Source: Pseudomonadales bacterium
Lineage (GTDB): Bacteria > Pseudomonadota > Gammaproteobacteria > Pseudomonadales > Litorivicinaceae
DNA length: 13,600 nt
Assembly (NCBI GenBank): GCA_012269655.1
Contig: JAAXJV010000061.1
Location: 1 to 13,600 of the forward strand
Reading direction: 5' to 3'
The notes under the pieces are model-generated. The model saw only the letters and a program-made list of their open reading frames with translations, did not search any database and had not been told where the DNA came from. The position numbers and the translations under genes were made by a program. This document shows positions 7,874 through 13,600 of this stretch, one piece after another (position 1 is the stretch's first letter; every line of letters begins with the position of its first letter).

Positions 7874-7940
7874 GCGGTTCACCAAAAAAAAATTAAATTA
7901 GTAGGATTTATTTGGTTGCGGCGTCTTGCGGCTCCGTTCA

Positions 7941-7956
7941 CGTGATAAAAATCACA
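7941..7956 (+). promoter_or_regulatory. CRP/Vfr-type operator upstream of the protease gene
   Basis: CGTGATAAAAATCACA matches the CRP core TGTGAT-N4-ATCACA at 11 of 12 defined positions with correct 6-nt spacing between GTGA and TCAC. A weak -10 candidate CTTAAT (7976-7981) would put the transcription start near 7989-7990, which centres the site at about -41.5, the class II activator position. No good -35 is seen, as expected for an activator-dependent promoter. Binding is inferred from the match only. Confidence 0.6.
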
Positions 7957-8042
7957 CTACCAACTAGAAACTCGGCTTAATGCCCTAAAGGTTGTCTCTC
8001 CCCCACTGACAGACCAGAGCCTACCCGCTAGTTATTGTACTC

Positions 8043-8777
8043 ATGTACAAGATCATCAGCACTGTAGCTTTAAGCCTATCCCTGAGTACAGCTGTTCACG
8101 CAGGTAGCGGACGGACTGTCATCGACCCACAAGTCAGCGGCATGCAAAGCATCGGAATTCTGCGCGGCGATACGCCTGAAGGCGCTTGGGTCGGCGGCAT
8201 GGTCGCCATCGCTCAAACAGCTTGCCACGTAGCCGCAACGACGGCCGGGCATAACATCAAAGACGGGATGGGTAAGCCGACAGCCCCACTTGAAAAAATA
8301 TCTTTGATCTTTGCCGGCGTCGAACTGCAGGTTATACACGCCTTAACCGACCCCTTTGAAATCAGCACAACGCCACCGGAGCACGACTGGGCCGTTGTAA
8401 TCGCAAAAAAGCCGACTTGTGGCATGAACTTCCCAGTACTCACTCCCCAAGTAACCACTGCATCGGTTCTACCGTCAGAGGGAGCAGCAGTACGCATGGC
8501 CTGTTATCACCATGATAAAAAGGAGCTAAAGAACAAACTCAGTCACGAGTCCTGCCGGCTTTATGCACCTGGACAAAAATTTGAACGGCTATATCAAAAC
8601 AAGCGGGGCCATCCGCTTGGGGTTCACAACTGCACCGCTAACTTGGGAACATCAGGATGCCCGCTGATTATCAATGCCGACGGTCACCCCCGTTTCATCG
8701 GCACCCAAATCGAAGCCCATTACAAAACTGGAGCTGGCGTTGCTCGACTGTTTGACGGGCAATATGTGAAAGCTTAA
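8043..8777 (+). CDS. Secreted chymotrypsin-fold serine protease-like protein, function unknown
   Basis: This 244-residue protein begins with a clear Sec signal peptide: Lys3, a hydrophobic core, and a VHA-GS cleavage site after residue 20. The mature part has a plausible trypsin-type triad in the right order: TACHVA (His62), HDWAVV (Asp115) and GTSGCPL (Ser204). Spacing fits the PA-clan fold. Six cysteines (61, 126, 154, 171, 197, 206) could form disulfides, suiting a periplasmic or extracellular protein. I see no PDZ, prepropeptide or repeat domain, so it is not a DegP-type quality-control protease. It appears monocistronic, between the divergent tRNA unit and aroF, and has no strong Shine-Dalgarno. 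A CRP-like site lies upstream. The catalytic assignment is inferred from motifs; substrate and role are unknown. Confidence 0.8.
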   Translation: MYKIISTVALSLSLSTAVHAGSGRTVIDPQVSGMQSIGILRGDTPEGAWVGGMVAIAQTACHVAATTAGHNIKDGMGKPTAPLEKISLIFAGVELQVIHALTDPFEISTTPPEHDWAVVIAKKPTCGMNFPVLTPQVTTASVLPSEGAAVRMACYHHDKKELKNKLSHESCRLYAPGQKFERLYQNKRGHPLGVHNCTANLGTSGCPLIINADGHPRFIGTQIEAHYKTGAGVARLFDGQYVKA

Positions 8778-8958
8778 GAGGCCGCACTCGATAAAATGAT
8801 CTCGTTGTCGGACAAACCTATTGTGAAACAGCCAGAGCAGGCACTTGTGAGCCTTGCCGCGAACGCTGAACAGCCCGACTAAATTCTCGGTGGTCATCCG
8901 CTTGCGCATCCGGTAGATTTCTGAGCCTTAAACCGGTCTAACTACAGGATTCAGAAGC

Positions 8959-10011
8959 ATGGAACAGGTCCAACTATCGGACATTAATATCGAGGGATAC
9001 CGCCCCGTCCAGACACCTAAGGCGTTGAAAGCCGAGCTGCCGTTAGCTGGTGATCTGCGAGACTTCGTGTCGGCTTCACGTCAAAGCGTAAAAGATATCC
9101 TGGATGGCAAGGACAAGCGCCTGATGGTGGTCACTGGGCCCTGCTCGATCCACGACCCCGAAGCGGCGTTGGAATATGCCGACAGACTTGCCACATTAAA
9201 CGAGGTGGTCGGTGATCAATTATTTTTAGTCATGCGAGCCTACTTCGAGAAGCCTCGCACGACAGTTGGGTGGAAGGGCCTCATCAATGATCCACATTTG
9301 AATGACACATTCGATGTTGAAACTGGATTAAGAGCTGCACGCAAACTATTGATTCAGCTCACAGAAAAAGGTCTTCCTTTGGGCACTGAAGCTCTGGATC
9401 CCGTCACACCCCAGTATTTACAAGACACGATTACATGGTCGGCCATTGGCGCTCGCACCACCGAAAGTCAAACTCACCGGGAGATGTCGAGCGGCCTTTC
9501 AAGCCCAATCGGCTTCAAAAACGGTACTGACGGTGGCTTAGATGTAGCGATTCACGCCATGCAAGCTTGCGCGTCCGGCCACGCCTTCCTGGGCATCGAT
9601 CCGAATGGTCAGGTCGCGATTACTCAGACCATGGGAAATGCCTATGGTCACGTCGTACTGCGTGGCGGTGGCGGAAGCCCGAACTACGATTCGGTATCTA
9701 TCGCCATGGCCATGAGCAAGCTCGAGAAAGCCGGACTCGCACAAAACTTGGTGGTGGATTGCTCGCACGCAAATTCGAACAAAGATCCGAACCTGCAGCC
9801 GCTGGTGTTAGAAAACGTGATTCACCAAATCCTGGATGGCAACAAAGCGATCAAAGGCGTGATGCTAGAAAGCCACCTAAAAGGCGGCAACCAAAAACTC
9901 GGGAATCCTGCCGACTTGGAATATGGTCTATCGATTACCGACGGTTGCATCGACTGGAACACCACAGAACAAGCTTTGATCAAGGCGGCAGAGCAGTTAC
10001 GCACTCGCTAA
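8959..10011 (+). CDS. aroF: 3-deoxy-7-phosphoheptulonate (DAHP) synthase, class I, AroF-like
   Basis: This 350-residue protein matches the AroF/AroG/AroH family along its full length (E. coli AroG is 350). Motifs are GPCSIHDP (60-67), EKPRTTVGWKG (97-107), GARTTESQ (164-171), GFKNGTDGG (185-193) and VDCSHANSNK (266-275). Predicted metal ligands Cys62, His270, Glu304 and Asp328 are all present. It condenses phosphoenolpyruvate and erythrose 4-phosphate, the committed step of the shikimate pathway. The segment GIDPNGQVAITQTMGNAYGH resembles E. coli AroF more than AroG, so I use aroF, but which amino acid inhibits it cannot be settled by eye. The ATG has AGGA 9 nt upstream. No TyrR box, leader peptide or clear terminator was found; the stop lies only 2 nt from the convergent GNAT gene. 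Confidence 0.95.
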   Translation: MEQVQLSDINIEGYRPVQTPKALKAELPLAGDLRDFVSASRQSVKDILDGKDKRLMVVTGPCSIHDPEAALEYADRLATLNEVVGDQLFLVMRAYFEKPRTTVGWKGLINDPHLNDTFDVETGLRAARKLLIQLTEKGLPLGTEALDPVTPQYLQDTITWSAIGARTTESQTHREMSSGLSSPIGFKNGTDGGLDVAIHAMQACASGHAFLGIDPNGQVAITQTMGNAYGHVVLRGGGGSPNYDSVSIAMAMSKLEKAGLAQNLVVDCSHANSNKDPNLQPLVLENVIHQILDGNKAIKGVMLESHLKGGNQKLGNPADLEYGLSITDGCIDWNTTEQALIKAAEQLRTR

Positions 10012-10013
10012 CC

Positions 10014-10493
10014 CTAGGTCCAATAAGCCGGCACCTGCCAGGGTGTCGGCACTGTTAGCACCCCCGACAAGCCGTCACAGCCGAGCGACTGCCATGCAGG
10101 GGCCCATTCTTTGGGTAATGGATAGGGAGGTTCGATGCCTTGTTCAGCCTTGAAGCCAAACCGGCCATAAAACCTTGGATCCCCTAACACCAAGACTGGA
10201 TTAGAAACAAAATCCATCAATTTTTCGACGACAGCACGCCCGAGCCCCTGCCCCTGATAATCCGGATGCACGCCGATTGGGCCTAACAAAGAAACAGCCT
10301 GCTCGCCGACTCGGCACTGGGTTAGGCAGCCCATCGCAACCGAAGAGCCTCCGGCTTGACCCATCAACACATCAACGACCGCCGGTTCCTTATACAGCGC
10401 TGTAATCAGCGCACTTAGATCCTCGTCCGGAAAACAGGCCTGAGTTAGATCAAGCCACTGACTTAATTCGGGGCTGGCATACGTCCAATTCAT
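10014..10493 (-). CDS. GNAT-family N-acetyltransferase, YhbS-like
   Basis: This 159-residue protein has the acetyl-CoA-binding motif A of the GNAT fold: GPIGVHPDYQGQGLGRAVVE (71-90) with QGQGLG at 80-85. It is followed by VLGDPRFYGRFGF (102-114), a stretch typical of the YhbS/COG3153 group. It should transfer an acetyl group from acetyl-CoA to an amine; the substrate is unknown. The ATG at 10493 has an excellent GAGGAG 5 nt upstream. That ribosome binding site immediately follows the U-tract of the pntB terminator, so the gene either depends on read-through or has a promoter inside pntB. It converges on aroF with a 2-nt gap between stops. Confidence 0.88.
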   Translation of the reverse strand: MNWTYASPELSQWLDLTQACFPDEDLSALITALYKEPAVVDVLMGQAGGSSVAMGCLTQCRVGEQAVSLLGPIGVHPDYQGQGLGRAVVEKLMDFVSNPVLVLGDPRFYGRFGFKAEQGIEPPYPLPKEWAPAWQSLGCDGLSGVLTVPTPWQVPAYWT

Positions 10494-10504
10494 TCCATCT
10501 CCTC

Positions 10505-10537
10505 AAACAAAAAAGCCCAGTCAATCGACTGGGCTTT
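10505..10537 (-). terminator. Rho-independent terminator after pntB
   Basis: A perfect 11-bp stem AAAGCCCAGTC/GACTGGGCTTT (arms 10512-10522 and 10527-10537) with a 4-nt loop is followed on the minus strand by a run of six T's, a G and three more T's. It lies 15 nt after the pntB stop codon, the expected place to end the pntAB transcript. Confidence 0.92.
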
Positions 10538-10552
10538 CGACGCTACAACGCA

Positions 10553-11989
10553 TTAAATTAATGCGAGCAACTTATTCAAGCTGTCTTTGGCATCGCCATA
10601 GAACATGCGGGTGTTCTCTTTGTAGAACAAGGGGTTTTCAATGCCTGAATAGCCCGTGCCTTGGCCTCGCTTGGAAACAAAGACTTGCTTGGCTTTCCAA
10701 CATTCCAATACAGGCATGCCGGCGATTGGGCTATTGGGATCTTCCTGGGCAGCCGGGTTCACTGTGTCGTTTGAACCAATGACGATTGCGACATCCGTCT
10801 CGGGGAAATCATCGTTGATTTCATCCATCTCCAACACGATGTCATACGGCACCTTGGCTTCGGCCAACAGGACGTTCATATGTCCAGGTAATCGACCCGC
10901 TACCGGGTGGATGGCAAACCGAACTTCTTTGCCCGACGCGCGCAAACGCTGCGTCATCTCTGACACTGCTTGTTGAGCTTGCGCCACGGCCATCCCGTAT
11001 CCGGGAATGATGATGACGCTGTCGGCGTCGCGCAGTGCGGTAGCAACACCGTCCGCATCAATCGCAACCTGCTCACCTTCAACTTCCATCGCGGGCCCAG
11101 TGGTGCCACCGAAACCACCCAAAATCACACTAATGAACTGGCGGTTCATGGCCTTACACATGATGTAGGACAGAATCGCTCCCGATGAGCCCACTAATGC
11201 ACCGACAACGATCAACAAATCGTTGCCCAAGGTAAATCCGATAGCCGCTGCGGCCCAACCTGAATAGCTGTTCAGCATCGACACCACCACCGGCATATCA
11301 GCCCCGCCGATACCACGGATCAAGTGCCAGCCGATAAACCCAGCGATTAACGCGATGTAAACCAGGTAACTGACGCCCGCACCATTGCAGTAACCAATGG
11401 CCAGTAACAGGGATGCAATACCCGCTGCTGCGTTAAGCTTATGCCCACCCGGCAGTTGGCTCGGCTTGCCGTCTACCATGCCAGCCAGCTTGCCAAAGGC
11501 AATGACTGATCCAGTGAAGGTGACGGCACCAATGAAGACACCCAACACCACCTCGACTTCCAAAATCGCGATTTCAACTGGAGTTTTTTGAGCCAACTTA
11601 GCCGCGAAACCAGCCAATTGATCCAGTGCACCGCCGTTGGCCTGTAGGGCTTGTACGCTTTCCAACTCAAGTTGGGCGTTCACACCGATAAATACCGCAG
11701 CCAATCCAACAAAGGAGTGCAACGCCGCAACCAATTGTGGCATTTCGGTCATCTCGACCTTGCCCGCCAAATGACGACCAATGAATGCGCCCGCCACCAG
11801 TGCCAAGCCCAATAACCAAAGGTTACCCACACCGCCAAACAAAATGGTCGCAGCCATGGCCACAGCCATGCCCACAATGCCGTACCAAACGGCACGTTTG
11901 GCAGATTCTTGGCCGGACAGTCCGCCCAGAGACAAGATAAATAATACGCTAGCTACAATGTAAGCAGCCGCTTGGATTCCATAACTCAC
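10553..11989 (-). CDS. pntB: NAD(P) transhydrogenase subunit beta
   Basis: This 478-residue protein is collinear with E. coli PntB (462). The N-terminal two thirds are membrane helices (domain II) with conserved [20 protein letters not shown] (78-97, containing His91 of the proton path) and [20 protein letters not shown] (228-247). The C-terminal NADP(H)-binding domain III has [11 protein letters not shown] (329-339), [18 protein letters not shown] (361-378), [10 protein letters not shown] (405-414) and [12 protein letters not shown] (444-455). With PntA it forms the inner-membrane proton-translocating transhydrogenase that reduces NADP+ with NADH. The start is GTG at 11989, with AGGAG 7 nt upstream; [13 protein letters not shown] aligns with the start of E. 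coli PntB. The loop near 107-135 appears roughly 15 residues longer than in E. coli. It lies 11 nt after pntA, whose TGA merges with the ribosome binding site. Confidence 0.97.
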   Translation of the reverse strand: MSYGIQAAAYIVASVLFILSLGGLSGQESAKRAVWYGIVGMAVAMAATILFGGVGNLWLLGLALVAGAFIGRHLAGKVEMTEMPQLVAALHSFVGLAAVFIGVNAQLELESVQALQANGGALDQLAGFAAKLAQKTPVEIAILEVEVVLGVFIGAVTFTGSVIAFGKLAGMVDGKPSQLPGGHKLNAAAGIASLLLAIGYCNGAGVSYLVYIALIAGFIGWHLIRGIGGADMPVVVSMLNSYSGWAAAAIGFTLGNDLLIVVGALVGSSGAILSYIMCKAMNRQFISVILGGFGGTTGPAMEVEGEQVAIDADGVATALRDADSVIIIPGYGMAVAQAQQAVSEMTQRLRASGKEVRFAIHPVAGRLPGHMNVLLAEAKVPYDIVLEMDEINDDFPETDVAIVIGSNDTVNPAAQEDPNSPIAGMPVLECWKAKQVFVSKRGQGTGYSGIENPLFYKENTRMFYGDAKDSLNKLLALI

Positions 11990-12000
11990 TGCTTAACTCC

Positions 12001-13572
12001 TCAAGACTTCTGGAACATCGCCAACATACGACGGGTCACCATGAACCCACCGACAATGTTGATCGTTGCAATTAACACCGAGGCCGCGGCCATCCACATA
12101 ACCCAGCCCGAGTCCGAACCAATCTGCAACAGCGCACCCAATACCACGATGCCACTGATCGCGTTGGTCACCGCCATCAAGGGGGTATGCAGCGAATGTG
12201 AAACGTTCCAAATGACTTGGAAACCAACAAAGCAAGCCAGCACGAACACGATGAAGTGCTGCATAAAGCTGGCAGGCGCGACCGCACCTACGAGCAACAA
12301 AGCCAATGCAGATCCAGCGAGTAATTTGACTTGCGTTTTAGTCTGCTGCGCAAATTCAGCCTGTTCCTGCGCTTTGAGCTCTTCAGGCGTCAAAACTTTT
12401 TCCGGTTCGGCCGGTTTTTTCGCAGCAATGGCCTGAATTTTCGGAGGCGGTGGAGGGAAGGTAAGCTCGCCACCATGCGCAACGGTTGCGCCACGAATGA
12501 CATCGTCTTCCATGTCGTGCTGAATCACACCGTCTTTCTCGGGTGTTAGATCGGCCAACATGTGTCGAATGTTTGTGGAATACAGCGTCGATGACTGAGC
12601 CGCCATACGCGATGGGAAGTCGGTATAACCCACAACGCGGACACCGTTTTCACTCACCACGACCTTATCGGCCTCGGTCAGATCGCAATTGCCGCCTCGC
12701 TCAGCCGCCAGGTCAACGATCACACTGCCCGGCTTCATGGCAGCTACCATGTCCGCAAGCCACAACTTGGGGGCGTCGCGTCCAGGAATCAGTGCAGTCG
12801 TGATCACAATATCAACGTCGCTGGCCTGTTCACGGAAGCACTCGAGTTGCTTTTCACGAAACTCAGGGCTTGAGGGCGCCGCATAACCACCGGTGGCCGC
12901 ACCGTCCTGCTGATCGTCAAAATCCAGCATCAAGAACTCAGCGCCCATCGACTCAATTTGTTCCGCCACCTCGGGGCGAACGTCAAAGGCGCGGACGATA
13001 GCCCCTAGACTGGTCGCTGTTCCAATCGCAGCCAAGCCCGCAACACCCGCACCAATCACCAAGACCTTGGCTGGGGGCACTTTGCCTGCGGCCGTAACCT
13101 GGCCGGTAAAGAAGCGACCAAACTGATTACCGGCTTCGATGACCGCTCGGTAACCTGCAATGTTCGCCATCGACGACAGCGCATCCATTTTTTGTGCCCG
13201 GGAGATTCGGGGCACCATGTCCATTGCGATAACGCTCGCCTGAGTCTTAACGCAAGTGTCTAACAGCTCATCATTTTGAGCCGGGTAAAAGAAGCTAATT
13301 AGGGTTTGATCGGCACGCAGCTTTTTGGCTTCAGCATCACTGGGGGGGCGAACCTTGACGATAATGTCCGCCTGTTTCATCAGCGCATCTTTGGTTTTCA
13401 CCACGGTTACACCGGCTTCTTCGTAGGCCTTATCAGTAAAGCCTGCGCTCAAGCCCGCGCCAGACTGAATCAAACATTCATGACCCAGCTTTTGAATTTG
13501 AATCGCACTGTCGGGGGTCATGGCCACCCGATTCTCGCTCTTGTCTGCCTCTTTCAGGCTTCCGACTAACAT
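12001..13572 (-). CDS. pntA: NAD(P) transhydrogenase subunit alpha
   Basis: This 523-residue protein is collinear with E. coli PntA (510). The cytosolic NAD(H)-binding domain I shows [20 protein letters not shown] (121-140), [15 protein letters not shown] (156-170), the dinucleotide-binding GAGVAG (174-179) and [12 protein letters not shown] (284-295). A proline-rich, then charged linker (about 373-412) leads to four membrane helices (about 417-513) ending [14 protein letters not shown]. The alpha subunit is therefore undivided, the two-gene layout of E. coli rather than the split PntAA/PntAB form. The start is set at ATG 13572 because AAGGG lies 7 nt upstream; an ATG two codons earlier is too close to it, and a GTG at 13599 is less likely. 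The gene is complete, but its promoter lies beyond the right edge. It is translated in tandem with pntB. Confidence 0.97.
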   Translation of the reverse strand: MLVGSLKEADKSENRVAMTPDSAIQIQKLGHECLIQSGAGLSAGFTDKAYEEAGVTVVKTKDALMKQADIIVKVRPPSDAEAKKLRADQTLISFFYPAQNDELLDTCVKTQASVIAMDMVPRISRAQKMDALSSMANIAGYRAVIEAGNQFGRFFTGQVTAAGKVPPAKVLVIGAGVAGLAAIGTATSLGAIVRAFDVRPEVAEQIESMGAEFLMLDFDDQQDGAATGGYAAPSSPEFREKQLECFREQASDVDIVITTALIPGRDAPKLWLADMVAAMKPGSVIVDLAAERGGNCDLTEADKVVVSENGVRVVGYTDFPSRMAAQSSTLYSTNIRHMLADLTPEKDGVIQHDMEDDVIRGATVAHGGELTFPPPPPKIQAIAAKKPAEPEKVLTPEELKAQEQAEFAQQTKTQVKLLAGSALALLLVGAVAPASFMQHFIVFVLACFVGFQVIWNVSHSLHTPLMAVTNAISGIVVLGALLQIGSDSGWVMWMAAASVLIATINIVGGFMVTRRMLAMFQKS

Positions 13573-13600
13573 ATGCATACCCTTGTTTTGCCACAGCACA

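Noticed and set aside
8652..8909. Minus-strand 85-residue open frame as a real gene
   Set aside because: Half of it overlaps the protease gene antisense, and no convincing ribosome binding site or domain is seen; only the intergenic half is kept as a weak transposase-scrap idea.
8778..8958. Attenuator, T-box or TyrR control of aroF
   Set aside because: No leader peptide rich in aromatic codons, no T-box motif and no TGTAAA-N6-TTTACA palindrome is visible; the CCGGT/ACCGG repeat is only 5 bp.
9567..10058. Plus-strand 163-residue open frame overlapping aroF
   Set aside because: Arginine-rich out-of-frame translation of aroF; the overlapping frame has full DAHP synthase motifs.
11972..12436. 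Plus-strand 154-residue open frame across the pntA-pntB junction
   Set aside because: Antisense to membrane-helix coding sequence; low-complexity Thr/Ala content is what the complement of such codons gives.
1..13600. CRISPR array or other new defence or mobile system
   Set aside because: No regularly spaced direct repeats, no cas-like, toxin-antitoxin or retron-like genes; essentially all coding space is explained by known families.

Overview
The window is an ordinary-looking stretch of chromosome from a gammaproteobacterium. The protein families, codon style and gene order resemble pseudomonads and marine Oceanospirillales-type genera, but I cannot name a genus from sequence alone. All the large genes are recognisable housekeeping or metabolic genes. 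I found no CRISPR array, prophage, intact insertion sequence, toxin-antitoxin pair or defence island.

Region 1 (1-7411, minus strand) is a tightly packed gene string read right to left: nadK (NAD kinase), a PPP-type metallophosphoesterase, a rhomboid protease, a YeaC/DUF1315 protein, pepN (aminopeptidase N) and the N-terminal part of a large NAD-glutamate dehydrogenase (gdhB). The last gene runs off the left edge just after its GGLRWSDR motif. Neighbouring genes overlap, abut or are 23 nt apart, so they very probably form one operon.

Region 2 (7412-8042) is the main non-coding region. It holds a hairpin over the nadK ribosome binding site, a roughly 125-bp hairpin-rich element with imperfect inverted ends (REP/MITE-like), a 21-bp perfect inverted repeat acting as terminator, tandem minus-strand tRNA-Asp(GTC) and tRNA-Val(TAC) genes with CCA ends, their sigma70 promoter with GC-rich discriminator, and a near-consensus CRP/Vfr-type site facing the next plus-strand gene.

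Region 3 (8043-10011, plus strand) carries a secreted chymotrypsin-fold protease-like protein of unknown role and an AroF-type class I DAHP synthase, the first enzyme of aromatic amino acid synthesis.

Region 4 (10014-13572, minus strand) carries pntA and pntB (proton-pumping NAD(P) transhydrogenase, two-gene E. coli-type layout), a strong terminator, and a small GNAT acetyltransferase whose ribosome binding site directly follows that terminator.

Functionally, nadK makes NADP+, PntAB reduces it to NADPH using the proton gradient, and GdhB uses NAD+, so pyridine-nucleotide metabolism recurs, although these genes lie in separate transcription units. The least explained items are the orphan secreted protease with its CRP-like site, the repeat element beside the tRNAs, and the terminator-proximal GNAT gene.
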